DNA of 64,000 bases, taken from NCBI RefSeq assembly GCF_900187885.1, contig NZ_FYEK01000012.1, positions 712 through 64,711 of the forward strand, written 5' to 3'. Shown one piece after another: positions 8,911 to 17,672 of this stretch; position 1 is the first letter of the stretch; every line of letters starts with the position of its first letter. The position numbers and the translations under genes were made by a program. The notes under the pieces are model-generated. The model was not told the origin of the DNA and searched no databases. It saw only the letters and a program-made list of their open reading frames with translations. The stretch comes from Thermoflexus hugenholtzii JAD2 (GTDB lineage Bacteria > Chloroflexota > Anaerolineae > Thermoflexales > Thermoflexaceae).

Positions 8911-10209
8911 ATGGGCCGTGGGCGTACCTTTCTGACGGCGCTGGGGCTCCTGGGGTTGGTTCTGGGGGCTTGTGCTCCGGCAGGGCCTGCTCCCACACCG
9001 GCGGCACCGACCCCTAAGCCCATCAAGATCGCCATCGTCTCCGACATCGGGGGGCGGGGGGATCTCAGCTTCAACGACATGGCCTTTAAGGGCGGCGACG
9101 ATGCCAAGCGGGACTTCGGGATCGAAGTCGTCGAGGTGATCAGCAAGGTGGAAGCCGATTACGTCCCCAACCTGACCACCGCCGCCCGGGATCCCGATGT
9201 GCAGCTCATCGTGGGGGTGGGTTTCCTGCTGAGCGATGCCCTCGCGGAAGTCGCCCGTAAATTCCCCGACAAGAACTTCGTCGGCATCGATACCTTCGCT
9301 CAGTCCATCATCCAACAGAAATACCCCAATGAGTATCCGCTCCCTAATCTGATGGATGTGGTCTACGAGGAGCATAAGGGGAGCGCCCTGGTTGGTGCCC
9401 TGGCCACCTTCCTGGCTGCCGAATACAAGAAGCCGCACATCGGCGGGGTGTTCGGCATCGAGATCCCGGTCCTCTGGAAGTTCGAGATCGGCTACAAGTG
9501 GGGCGCGCGCTGGGCCACGGAGTGGCTGGCCCGGAACAAGCCGGACAAGGCCTTCCCCTACACTAAGGACTTCGTGCTCTGGACCTACACGGGCACCTTC
9601 AGCGACATCACCAAGGGCTATGAAGCCGCCAAGGCGATGTATGCCCGGGATGCCGTGGCGGTCTACAACATCGCCGGGCCGCTGGGCCTGGGCATCAACC
9701 AGGCTGTGGAGGAGATCGCCCGCGCCAAGGGCCTTCAGAGCGGCCCGCCTTTCTGGATTGGCGTCGATGCCAACCAGGACTGGATCAATCCGGGCTTTGT
9801 CATCGCCAGCATGATGAAGCGCGTCGACAAAGGTGTTTACTATGCCACCAAGCTGGTCCTGGATAAGAAGTTCCGGGACATCGTGCAGCGGAACAAAGGC
9901 GTCCTGGTCCTGGGCATCGGCACCCGGGTGGACGGCGAGCTGATGGAAGGGATCTCCGTCAGCACCCTGGCAGATCTGGACGAGTTTATCCGAATGGGGG
10001 AGACGGCGGAGAAGCTGACTGGGAAGAAAGTCCTCCCCGCGTCCCCGGATGAGATCCGCCGTCGGGTGAAGGCCATGCGGGACGCTCAGCCTGCCTGGAT
10101 GTGGGAGGCCGTGGCGGAGCTGGAGCGGATGATCCGCAACGGCGAGGTCCAGGTTCCTATGGTGATGACGGAGGAGGAGATCAAGAAGTGGCGGGAGGAA
10201 CTGGGGTGA
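8911..10209 (+). CDS. BMP-family nucleoside-binding lipoprotein (PnrA-like)
   Basis: This 432-residue protein has a lipoprotein signal peptide with lipobox LGAC (Cys21) and a Pro-Thr-Ala spacer. The mature part begins with IKIAIVSDIGGRGDLSFND, typical of the basic membrane protein (BMP/PnrA/Med) family. Members bind purine nucleosides outside the cell and deliver them to a dedicated ABC importer. The three following genes are exactly that importer, and a nucleoside hydrolase follows. It has its own promoter upstream and a hairpin terminator after its stop, which would allow more binding protein than transporter. The exact nucleoside cannot be read from the sequence. Confidence 0.9.
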   Translation: MGRGRTFLTALGLLGLVLGACAPAGPAPTPAAPTPKPIKIAIVSDIGGRGDLSFNDMAFKGGDDAKRDFGIEVVEVISKVEADYVPNLTTAARDPDVQLIVGVGFLLSDALAEVARKFPDKNFVGIDTFAQSIIQQKYPNEYPLPNLMDVVYEEHKGSALVGALATFLAAEYKKPHIGGVFGIEIPVLWKFEIGYKWGARWATEWLARNKPDKAFPYTKDFVLWTYTGTFSDITKGYEAAKAMYARDAVAVYNIAGPLGLGINQAVEEIARAKGLQSGPPFWIGVDANQDWINPGFVIASMMKRVDKGVYYATKLVLDKKFRDIVQRNKGVLVLGIGTRVDGELMEGISVSTLADLDEFIRMGETAEKLTGKKVLPASPDEIRRRVKAMRDAQPAWMWEAVAELERMIRNGEVQVPMVMTEEEIKKWREELG

Positions 10210-10245
10210 TCTTTCACCGGTGCTCCTGAAGTGAACCTGTGAATC

Positions 10246-10283
10246 GGGTGCGGGCCGGCCAGGGAGCTGCCCGCACCCCTTTT
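10246..10283 (+). terminator. Hairpin with T-run after the BMP gene
   Basis: GGGTGCGGGC (10246-10255) pairs perfectly with GCCCGCACCC (10269-10278) around a 13-base loop and is followed by CTTTT. The short T-run suggests partial termination between the lipoprotein and the ABC genes. Confidence 0.65.
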
Positions 10284-10308
10284 CCACAAGAATAGGAGGG
10301 TGTTCGAA

Positions 10309-10332
10309 GGTGTGGGGAGAGCTCTCCACACC
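10309..10332. repeat. Inverted repeat in the leader of the ABC ATPase gene
   Basis: GGTGTGGGGAG can pair with CTCTCCACACC with one G-T wobble. It lies 52 bases before the ATPase start and has no T-run, so it is more likely an operator or RNA processing/stability hairpin than a terminator. Confidence 0.4.
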
Positions 10333-10383
10333 CTCCGCGTGCAGGATGGCTCCTGATTCGATCCTCTGCGTTTCGGATCGCCG

Positions 10384-11907
10384 ATGGAACCTTTCATTGA
10401 AATGAGGGGGATTCACAAAGTCTATCCCGATGGGACGGTGGCGCTACGAGGGGTGGACTTCCGTCTCTATCGGGGGGAGATCGTGGGGCTTCTGGGGGAG
10501 AACGGTGCTGGGAAAACCACTTTAATGAAAATCCTCTCCGGCCTCCTCCCCCCTACACAGGGGGAGATCCGGCTGGAGGGGCGCTCGGTTCGTTTCCGGA
10601 ACCCCTCAGATGCCCTTCGGGCAGGCATCGGCATGGTCCATCAGATCTTCACCCTGGTCCCTCCCTACACCGCTTTGGAGAACATCCTCCTGGGCCAAGA
10701 AGGTTCGGCCCTCTGGCTTCGGAAAGAACAAGCCCGTCCCCGCGTGGAGCGCTTGCTTGAGGAAGTGGGATTATCCATCCCTCTGGATGTCCCGGTGGAG
10801 CTGCTCCCCATCGGTGTCCAGCAACGGGTGGAGATCCTGAAGGTGCTGTATCGAGGGACGAGGGTGTTGATCCTGGACGAGCCCACATCGGCCCTCACCC
10901 CTCTGGAGGTAGACGAGCTCTTCAAATTTATGAGGCGTCTGAAGGAGGATGGCCGTTCCATCGTCTTCATCACCCATAAACTCCGGGAGGTGCTGGAGAT
11001 CTGCGATCGGATCGTGGTGTTGCGGAACGGCCTGGTGACCGGAGAGGTGCAGGCGGACAAGGCCACCCCTGAGCTGCTGGCCGAGCGCATGGTCGGTCAC
11101 GCGGTTGTCCCCCGCGTGAGCCGCTCGCCCCGCCCGCCGGGCGAGCCCATCCTGGTTGTGCGGGATCTGGAGGTGATGGGCGACCTGGGGGTGCCGGCGG
11201 TGAGGGGCGTCTCCTTCGAGGTGCGGGCCGGGGAGATCTTCGGGATCGCGGGGGTGGAAGGAAACGGCCAGAGCGAGCTGGCCCAGGCCCTGGGCGGGCT
11301 GCGGCCGATCCGACGGGGAGAGATCCTCCTGGATGGGAAGCCGTTGCCACCGCTCGCCCCTATCGAGGCTTACCGGCAGGGGATCAGCCATATCCCTGAG
11401 GACCGCCTGCGGTTCGGGCTGGCCCTCCACTTCGACGTGGCGGAGAACAGCATCCTGAGTCGGCAATGGGAGGCCCTCTTCCTCCGGGGGTGGGGTCGTC
11501 TGGATTGGCCCCGGATCCTCGCCTTCGCAGCCGAACTGGTGCAGCGGTTCCAGGTGCTCACTCCAGGGGTGCGGGCGACCGCTCGCCACCTGAGCGGAGG
11601 CAATCAGCAGAAGCTGGTGGTCGGGCGGGAGCTCAGCAAAGAGCCCCGCCTGATCCTTGCTGTTCACCCCACGCGGGGTCTGGATGTGGCCTCCACCGCT
11701 TACATCCGGGAGCTGCTGATCCGGATGCGGGATCAGGGGAAGGCAGTGCTTCTGATCTCCGCGGATCTGGATGAGATCCTGGAACTGAGCGATCGGATCG
11801 CCGTGATGTATGAAGGGAAATTCCTCGGTGTAGGTCCTGCGGAAGCCTTCAGCCGAACAGAGATCGGCATGCTGATGGGGGGTATCCTTCCTCAGGAGCA
11901 GCGGTGA
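10384..11907 (+). CDS. Nucleoside ABC transporter ATPase with two ABC domains
   Basis: The 507-residue protein contains two fused ABC domains. The first has Walker A GENGAGKT (about residue 38) and Walker B LILDEPTSAL. The second has the weakened P-loop GVEGNGQS, the signature LSGGNQQK and HPTRGLDVAS as its Walker B/D-loop region. This is the layout of RbsA/NupO-type ATPases, and with a BMP lipoprotein before it and two unequal permeases after it the operon matches BMP-linked nucleoside importers. The second Walker B reads LILAVHPT, without the usual Asp-Glu, which suggests that this site is weak. The stop overlaps the next start by one base. Confidence 0.9.
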   Translation: MEPFIEMRGIHKVYPDGTVALRGVDFRLYRGEIVGLLGENGAGKTTLMKILSGLLPPTQGEIRLEGRSVRFRNPSDALRAGIGMVHQIFTLVPPYTALENILLGQEGSALWLRKEQARPRVERLLEEVGLSIPLDVPVELLPIGVQQRVEILKVLYRGTRVLILDEPTSALTPLEVDELFKFMRRLKEDGRSIVFITHKLREVLEICDRIVVLRNGLVTGEVQADKATPELLAERMVGHAVVPRVSRSPRPPGEPILVVRDLEVMGDLGVPAVRGVSFEVRAGEIFGIAGVEGNGQSELAQALGGLRPIRRGEILLDGKPLPPLAPIEAYRQGISHIPEDRLRFGLALHFDVAENSILSRQWEALFLRGWGRLDWPRILAFAAELVQRFQVLTPGVRATARHLSGGNQQKLVVGRELSKEPRLILAVHPTRGLDVASTAYIRELLIRMRDQGKAVLLISADLDEILELSDRIAVMYEGKFLGVGPAEAFSRTEIGMLMGGILPQEQR

Positions 11908-12938
11908 TGGGCCGCGCACGGCCGTTGCTGGAATCCGCGCTGGCCATCCTGGTCGGGCTGATCGCCGGAGGCCTCCTGATGTTGCCCTTCCGGTATGATC
12001 CCCTGAGGGCCTACCAGGCTCTCTTCCAGGGCGCCTTCGGCACCACCCACGATATCCTCGAGACCCTGGCCTTCGCCACCCCGCTGATGCTCACCGCCCT
12101 CACTTTCGCTGTGGGCGTGCGGGCAGGTCTTTTCAACATCGGGGCGGAAGGCCAGATGTATGTGGGAGCCATCAGCGCGGTGTTCGCGGCCAGCCTCCTC
12201 CCCCTCCCTCCAGGGATCCACATCGCGGTGGCCACGCTGGCCGGGATGATCGGTGGCGCCCTGTGGTCCCTCGTCCCAGCCCTGCTGAAGATCTGGCGAG
12301 GGGTCCACGAGGTGATCTCCACCATCATGTTCAACTGGATCGCCTTCCATCTGGTCACTTACCTGGCCATTTACTATCTCGCCGAGCCCGGGCGAGCGGA
12401 GCGCACCCGGCCGGCGTTGCCCACCGCGCGCTACCCGGTGCTGGCCGAGGGATCCACTCTCACCACTGTGATCTTCGTCGCCGTTCTATTCTGCTTGGCG
12501 GTTTATTTCTTCCTCTGGGGAACACGCTTCGGGTATGAGCTGCGCCTGGTGGGCGAGAACCCGGATGCAGCCCGCTACGCAGGGGTGCGGATCGGTCAGG
12601 CCCTGCTGGGGAGCTTCCTGATCGGCGGCCTGGCTGCCGGCCTGGCCGGGGCCAGTCAGATCATCGGCCGCCCCCCCGCATGGTCCCTGTATGCCACACT
12701 GGGAAACGTGGCCACCCTGGGCTTCGACGGCATCGGCGTGGCCCTGGTCGGCCGCAATCATCCCCTGGGGGGGATCCTGGCCGCCATCCTGTTCGGAGCC
12801 CTTCAGCACGGCGGCCGGTTTATGGAATACCACGCCGGCGTGGTCTCCGAGCTGGTCCGTGCTGTGAACGGCCTGATCGTCATCACACTCTCCATCCCGG
12901 AGCTGTGGGCCATGCTCCGCAGGAGGCTGTCTCGATGA
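11907..12938 (+). CDS. Nucleoside ABC transporter permease 1 (BPD_transp_2 family)
   Basis: The 343-residue protein is strongly hydrophobic with about nine to ten membrane helices. [14 protein letters not shown] near residue 75 and the later [16 protein letters not shown] are characteristic of the branched-chain/ribose-type permease family as found in BMP-linked nucleoside importers. I chose ATG 11907, in TGATG with the ATPase stop and with AGGAG 9 bases upstream; a GTG one codon earlier is possible. It forms a heterodimer channel with the next protein, which it overlaps by ATGA. Confidence 0.85.
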   Translation: MGRARPLLESALAILVGLIAGGLLMLPFRYDPLRAYQALFQGAFGTTHDILETLAFATPLMLTALTFAVGVRAGLFNIGAEGQMYVGAISAVFAASLLPLPPGIHIAVATLAGMIGGALWSLVPALLKIWRGVHEVISTIMFNWIAFHLVTYLAIYYLAEPGRAERTRPALPTARYPVLAEGSTLTTVIFVAVLFCLAVYFFLWGTRFGYELRLVGENPDAARYAGVRIGQALLGSFLIGGLAAGLAGASQIIGRPPAWSLYATLGNVATLGFDGIGVALVGRNHPLGGILAAILFGALQHGGRFMEYHAGVVSELVRAVNGLIVITLSIPELWAMLRRRLSR

Positions 12939-13924
12939 AAGCGAAGGGTCTCTGGCGGCGCATCGGATGGCTGGGCCTTGGCGTTCTGGCCCTAGGGATC
13001 CTGGGCTATGGGCTGGAGCATGTCGGGCTGGAGCCGCTTTCCCTGCTTGAGGCTGGCCTGCTGGCCATGACCCCTCTCGCCCTGGCGGCGATCGGGGAGT
13101 GCGTGAACGAGAAGGCAGGCGTGGTGAACATCGGTCTGGAGGGGATCCTGCTGATCTGCACCGTGGTTGGGGTGTGGGTGGCGGAACAGTTCGGAAGCGG
13201 GACGGCCGGGCTGCTGGGCGGGCTGATCGCAGGGGGGCTCATCGGCTTCATCCTGGGTTTGCTCAGCGTCTATGGGCGCGCGGATCAAATCATCGCCGGC
13301 ATAGGCCTGAACCTGTTCGCCATGGGTTTCACTCCTTACCTCCTGATGAGCCTGTGGGCGTTCCCGGGAATTCATATCGTTCCCCGAGAGCTGATGGTCC
13401 CTCGCTGGATCACCCCTTTGGGACAGATCAGCCCGATCACTTTGCTCACTATCCTCCTCGCCTTCCTGGCGCACGTCCTGCTCCATCACACGGTCCTCGG
13501 CTTTCGCATCCGGGCGGTGGGTGAGCGGCCGGAGGCTGTGGACGTGGCCGGGGTGCGCGTGGATCGGCTCCGCCTGCTCACGAGCACCCTGGGCGGGGCG
13601 CTCTGCGGGCTGGGCGGTGCCTTCATGCCCCTGGCGTGGTTCGGCGGGGTGGTCAAGGAGATCTCCGCCGGGCGGGGCTTCATCGCCCTGGCCTGCGTGG
13701 TGTTCGCCGGCCTGGAGCCGCTGCTGGCGCTGGGGGCCGCTTTCCTCTTCGGCCTCACCGAGGGGATCGCCCACGCCGTGGCCATCACCCCCGGGGTGAA
13801 AGAGCGGATCCCCTTCTATTTCGTGAATATGCTCCCTTATCTCACCACCCTGCTCGTCGTCGCCCTGGTGATCGGACGCCGGCGGTTCCCCCGCACCATC
13901 GGACAGCCTTACCGGCGAGAATAG
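12935..13924 (+). CDS. Nucleoside ABC transporter permease 2 (BPD_transp_2 family)
   Basis: The 329-residue protein has about eight to nine membrane helices. [12 protein letters not shown] near residue 70 aligns with the equivalent segment of permease 1, and ECVNEKAG before it is typical of the second permease of BMP-linked systems. The start ATG at 12935 overlaps the permease 1 stop as ATGA, with AGGAGG at 12921-12926, so the two subunits are coupled for equal production. It completes a full importer of lipoprotein, double ATPase and two permeases. The nucleoside hydrolase gene follows within about 65 bases. Confidence 0.85.
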   Translation: MKAKGLWRRIGWLGLGVLALGILGYGLEHVGLEPLSLLEAGLLAMTPLALAAIGECVNEKAGVVNIGLEGILLICTVVGVWVAEQFGSGTAGLLGGLIAGGLIGFILGLLSVYGRADQIIAGIGLNLFAMGFTPYLLMSLWAFPGIHIVPRELMVPRWITPLGQISPITLLTILLAFLAHVLLHHTVLGFRIRAVGERPEAVDVAGVRVDRLRLLTSTLGGALCGLGGAFMPLAWFGGVVKEISAGRGFIALACVVFAGLEPLLALGAAFLFGLTEGIAHAVAITPGVKERIPFYFVNMLPYLTTLLVVALVIGRRRFPRTIGQPYRRE

Positions 13925-13989
13925 CTCTTTGACGTTCTCACGCTTGGCTTCCATCGGCGCGCGAACCAGAACCCCCAAAGGAGGCGCCC

Positions 13990-14924
13990 ATGTCCCCTCC
14001 CAGCCGCCTGGTGCTTATGGAATGGATATGGATGGAGGGGTTGATGATCTCATGGCCCTGGCCCTTCTACTCACCATACCGAATGTGGAGGTCATCGGGG
14101 TCCTGGTCACGCCTGCGGATTGCTATCTCGAACCCGCCCTCTCGGCAACCCGAAAGCTCCTCGCTCTTCGACAGCGAACGGAGATCCCGGTGGCTGGAAG
14201 TCAGGTTCGGGGTCAGAACCCATTCCCGGCCCTCTTCCGGAAAGATGCTTTCATCCTCGATCTTCTTCCGGGTCTCAATGATCGGGATCGAGAGGGGCCC
14301 CCCCTCGCGTCCGAGGAGGGCTCTGCTTTCCTGATCCGGCGTCTACAGGAGGCTCGGCGCCCGGTGACCTTGCTGGTGACCGGCCCTCTCACCCATCTGG
14401 CCGAGGCGCTGGCCCAGGAGCCCGGGCTGGCCTATGCGGTGGAAGAGCTGCTCTGGATGGGCGGCGCGCTGGATGTGCCGGGGAATGTGGATCCCCTCCT
14501 GGAGCCGGGCCATGATGGGACCGCGGAGTGGAACGCCTACTGGGATCCGCCAGCTGTGCAAAAAGTGCTTCGCTCCTCTATCCCGATTCGTATGTTTCCG
14601 CTGGACGTAACGGAGAAAGTCCCGGTGACCCCCGACCTGGTGCGGCGTCTGGCCCGCCAGCGCCATTATCCTCTGTCTGACCTGGCCGCTCAGGCCTATG
14701 CGACGGTGGCCTGGTCTGGATATCGCATGTGGGATGTCCTGACCACGGCTTGGCTGGCCCGTCCGGAGCTGTTCACCTTTGAGGACATGGAGATCGAGGT
14801 GGAGCTCGAAGGCCGGAGTCAGGGCCGGATCCGACGCCGACCCGGTGGGCGCAGGGTTCAGGTCGCTACGCACGTGGATGTGGAGCGATTCTACGCCTTC
14901 GTGCTGGAGGCATGGGCGCGTTGA
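13990..14924 (+). CDS. Inosine-uridine nucleoside hydrolase-like protein with an apparent frameshift at its start
   Basis: The body of this roughly 300-residue protein is an IUNH-family nucleosidase: DMDGGVDDLMAL at its start matches the calcium-binding DxDxGxDD motif. Nucleoside hydrolases split nucleosides into base and ribose, which fits the importer upstream. The strong SD AAAGGAGG (13977-13984) points to ATG 13990, whose frame reads MSPPSRLVLMEW and then leaves the IUNH frame. The domain frame resumes at ATG 14022. One missing base within three ATGGA(T) units at 14017-14033 explains this; adding a T gives a continuous protein with the usual first beta strand. As it stands, translation would need the poorly placed ATG 14022 or a TTG at 13929. 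Confidence 0.7.
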
Positions 14925-14936
14925 CGCGTGATCTCA

Positions 14937-15899
14937 TCACAGCCAGCCCCGCCGGCGGAAGAAGAGCGCCAGGCCGGCGCTGATCCCCGCCATCATCAGG
15001 AGGGCCATGGGATACCCCCATGGCCACTCCAGCTCTGGCATGTAGCGAAAGTTCATCCCGTAGATCCCGGCCACCAGGGCGTCGGCCATCAGGATGATGG
15101 AGGCGATGGTGAGGACCTTGACGATCTCGTTCAGGCGATTGGACTGGAGGGAGAGATAGCTCTCCAGAGCTCCTGAGAGCATATCCCGGTAAAGATCGAT
15201 GCTCTCGATCAGCCGGACCAGCCGGTCGTAGAGGTCCTGGAAGTAGGCCATGTCCTCCGGGCGGAAGACGGGGAGCTCATGCCGCAGCAGAAGGTTGATC
15301 ACCTCGCGCTCCGGGGCCACCACCCGGCGTAGCTCCAGCAGGGTCTTGCGCACCTGGAAGATCGCCTCCACCAGACGGCCGTCGCCTCCCGCAAACAGCC
15401 GCTCCTCCAGCTCCTCCACCTCCTCCGCGATCCGATCCAGGGCCGGGAAGTAACCGTCCACGACGGCATCGAGGAGATCATAGACCACGCTCCCGGACGT
15501 GGGCACCCGCTGTCGTTCCGGACCCTGCCAGCGAGCGATGACCTGCTCCACCTCCGGGATCGGCTGGGAGCGGATGGTGACCACATAGCGAGGGCCGGCG
15601 AAGATGTGGAGGGGGCGGAGGGACAGCCCGTCCTCCGTCTCATATCCCACCGCGTAAAAGGCGATGAAGTAGTGATCGGGGTAGGCATCGACCTTGGGCC
15701 GCTCCCGCGCCCGAAAGGCATCCTCCAGGGCCAGGGGATGGAACCCGAAGGCCTCCCGGAGCCGCTGGCGATCCGCCTCCTCCGGGGGGCATAGGTCCAA
15801 CCAGAGGAAGCCGTCGGAGCGGGCGAGGAAGGCCGGGATGGCCTCCTCCCTCGTTGAAACCTCTGCGCCTCCCCCCGGGATCACCCAACGGATGCTCAT
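14937..15899 (-). CDS. corA: CorA-family magnesium/cobalt transporter
   Basis: The 320-residue protein has a large soluble N-terminal domain with long helices and two C-terminal membrane helices. The loop signature YGMNF lies near residue 280, just after the first helix, as in all CorA channels. CorA pentamers carry Mg2+ (or Co2+) into the cell down the electrochemical gradient. I chose ATG 15899 with GAGG upstream; an upstream in-frame start at 15959 would overlap the threonine aldolase stop by 20 bases and adds a low-complexity extension. The gene converges with the nucleoside hydrolase gene with only 12 bases between stops. Selectivity for Mg2+ versus Co2+ cannot be judged. Confidence 0.9.
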   Translation of the reverse strand: MSIRWVIPGGGAEVSTREEAIPAFLARSDGFLWLDLCPPEEADRQRLREAFGFHPLALEDAFRARERPKVDAYPDHYFIAFYAVGYETEDGLSLRPLHIFAGPRYVVTIRSQPIPEVEQVIARWQGPERQRVPTSGSVVYDLLDAVVDGYFPALDRIAEEVEELEERLFAGGDGRLVEAIFQVRKTLLELRRVVAPEREVINLLLRHELPVFRPEDMAYFQDLYDRLVRLIESIDLYRDMLSGALESYLSLQSNRLNEIVKVLTIASIILMADALVAGIYGMNFRYMPELEWPWGYPMALLMMAGISAGLALFFRRRGWL

Positions 15900-15924
15900 G
15901 CGAGGATCCTCATCACGTTTCGGG

Positions 15925-15944
15925 CGTGAAGGGAGCCCTTCACG
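15925..15944. repeat. Perfect inverted repeat between threonine aldolase and corA
   Basis: CGTGAAGGG (15925-15933) and CCCTTCACG (15936-15944) form a 9-bp palindrome with a 2-base centre, overlapping the threonine aldolase stop codon. There is no T-run on the minus strand, so a regulatory palindrome or an mRNA-processing hairpin ahead of corA is as likely as a terminator. Confidence 0.5.
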
Positions 15945-17010
15945 AGAGGTGAGGCCCACGCATCGCCTGGCCTACCACCTCCGCGATGGCCCGGAGGGCT
16001 TGATCGATGTCTGTGTCATCGATCCAGTAGTGGGTCACGGCCCGGAAGCGCCGGGGACCCCAGCGCAGGATCTTCACCCGGCGCTCGGCCAGGGCGGCGA
16101 GGAACGCCTCCTCTGGAAGCGGCAGCTGAGGGTCCAGCTCGAAGATCACGATGTTGGTCTGCACCCGATGGGCTTCGATGCGGATCCCGGGGATCTCCGC
16201 CAGGCCCTCGGCCAGGCGCCGGGCCCGCCGGTGATCCTCCGCCAGACGATCCACCATCGTCTCTAGGGCGACCAGGCCGGCGGCGGCCAGCACTCCGGCT
16301 TGCCGCATGCCTCCGCCCACCATCTTGCGCACCCGGCGGGCCTCCCGGATGAACGCGGCGGGCCCACAGATCAGCGAGCCCACCGGCGCGCATAGCCCCT
16401 TGCTGAGACAAAAAGTCACCGTGTCCGCGTGCCGGGCCAGCTCCGCCGCTGGCACCCTTAGCGCCACCGCCGCGTTGAAGATCCGGGCGCCGTCGATGTG
16501 GACGCGCAGCCCATGCCGGTCGGCCAGGGCCCGCACCGCCCGGAGATAATCCGGCGGCAGCGCCGCGCCCATGCAGCGGTTATGAGTGTTCTCCAGGGCG
16601 ATCAGCCGGGTCCGCGGATGATGCACATCCTCCGTCCGGATGGCCGCCTCGATGTCCTCCAGGCGCAAGGTGCCGTCGGGCTGGTTGGGGACTGGGCGGG
16701 GATGGATGCCGCCCAGGGCGGCCATCCCGCCTACTTCGGAGAGGAACGTGTGGGCCTGATCTCCTACGATCACCTCGTCGCCCCGGCCGCAATGGGTGAG
16801 GAGGGAGACCAGGTTGGCCATGGTGCCGCTGGCGACGAAGAGGGCGGCCTCCTTCCCCATCCGCTCGGCGGCCACTTCCTCCAGCCGCCGCACCGTCGGG
16901 TCCTCCCCGAACACATCATCCCCCACCTCCGCCCGGGCCATGGCCTCCCGCATGGCTGGTGTGGGATGCGTCACCGTGTCGCTGCGCAAATCGATCCATC
17001 CGTCCAGCAT
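15940..17010 (-). CDS. Low-specificity L-threonine aldolase
   Basis: The 356-residue protein is a fold-type I PLP enzyme. It starts with [16 protein letters not shown], the typical N-terminus of L-threonine/L-allo-threonine aldolases, and has [12 protein letters not shown] near residue 60 and [11 protein letters not shown] near residue 200, where the Lys binds PLP. The enzyme cleaves threonine to glycine and acetaldehyde. I chose ATG 17010, which follows GAGGAGGAAG, over the ATG four codons upstream that overlaps this site. It is followed by corA after 40 bases; co-transcription is possible but no functional link is evident. Confidence 0.9.
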   Translation of the reverse strand: MLDGWIDLRSDTVTHPTPAMREAMARAEVGDDVFGEDPTVRRLEEVAAERMGKEAALFVASGTMANLVSLLTHCGRGDEVIVGDQAHTFLSEVGGMAALGGIHPRPVPNQPDGTLRLEDIEAAIRTEDVHHPRTRLIALENTHNRCMGAALPPDYLRAVRALADRHGLRVHIDGARIFNAAVALRVPAAELARHADTVTFCLSKGLCAPVGSLICGPAAFIREARRVRKMVGGGMRQAGVLAAAGLVALETMVDRLAEDHRRARRLAEGLAEIPGIRIEAHRVQTNIVIFELDPQLPLPEEAFLAALAERRVKILRWGPRRFRAVTHYWIDDTDIDQALRAIAEVVGQAMRGPHLS

Positions 17011-17090
17011 CTTCCTCCTCATTCGCTTCGGGATGAGAGATCGTATCCGAGATGCTCAATCTCTCAAGGAACTCCTCCGATGACGCGAGA

Positions 17091-17147
17091 AGCCGCGGCT
17101 GAAGCCGCTCCGACAACAACGATTGTAGGCCGAAATTCATTTCGACC
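17091..17147. repeat. Cluster of small hairpins resembling a dispersed repeat element
   Basis: GCGGC-TGAA-GCCGC (17095-17108) is followed by GGCCGAAAT-TC-ATTTCGACC (17128-17147) in the 182-base gap between two minus-strand genes. Modular short palindromes of this kind resemble REP-like dispersed elements in other genomes. I found no second clear copy in the window, so the repeat nature is unproven. Confidence 0.35.
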
Positions 17148-17192
17148 GCTATCCCGGCCGGTGAGGGGCTTTTGTCCCCAACCGCGATCTCT

Positions 17193-17654
17193 TCATGCGG
17201 ATGGGGATCCCTCAGACCTCCGGGAGGCATCCGTCCGCTGGCGGGCCAGCAGACGGCTCTTTTTGATCCATGGATATCGATCGATGACATAGGCGCGCAT
17301 GTAGCGCCCTTTGGATTCCGCCCGCAGGAGGCCTGCGAAGACCTCCGGCGGCACCCCGTAATAGAGATAAACCCCCTTGTTGAAAGCGACCTCCAGGATC
17401 CTCTCCTCAGGATGATAACGCACCGCGCTGATCATGCTGGAGTCCACACCGATCCATCCCGAAGGGAGGCGCTCCGCTTCGAGGGGAAGCCCCAGGGCCT
17501 CCAGCAACGGCCGCCACTTCCGCAACGGCGCGATAGAGAGCGTCCCCTCTCCTCCGCGCACCTCCAGGCGGACGGAGAGATCCGGCGATTCCCTCCACCG
17601 CAGACGGAGCGCGTCGGTCTCGGGATCGTATTCCACCCATTGCCCGGTCTCCAT
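17193..17654 (-). CDS. KTSC-domain protein
   Basis: The 153-residue protein has a C-terminal KTSC domain at about residues 70-130: SSMISAVRYHPEERILEVAF followed by VYLYYGVPPEVFAGLL and SKGRYMRAYVIDRYP. The KTSC domain is a small fold of unknown activity, often found alone or fused to RNA- or tRNA-related proteins. The N-terminal 65 residues form a separate beta-rich part without a recognised family. The start ATG 17654 has GGAGG upstream and lies 18 bases after the PimA-like gene's stop, so it is probably the last gene of that operon. The functional link is unknown. Confidence 0.7.
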   Translation of the reverse strand: METGQWVEYDPETDALRLRWRESPDLSVRLEVRGGEGTLSIAPLRKWRPLLEALGLPLEAERLPSGWIGVDSSMISAVRYHPEERILEVAFNKGVYLYYGVPPEVFAGLLRAESKGRYMRAYVIDRYPWIKKSRLLARQRTDASRRSEGSPSA

Positions 17655-17672
17655 CTCCTCCCTCCTTTCGCC

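Noticed and set aside
13929-14021. TTG at 13929 as the nucleoside hydrolase start
   Set aside because: It has no SD, and the 31 residues it adds do not resemble the family N-terminus, whereas the SD at 13977-13984 serves another frame.
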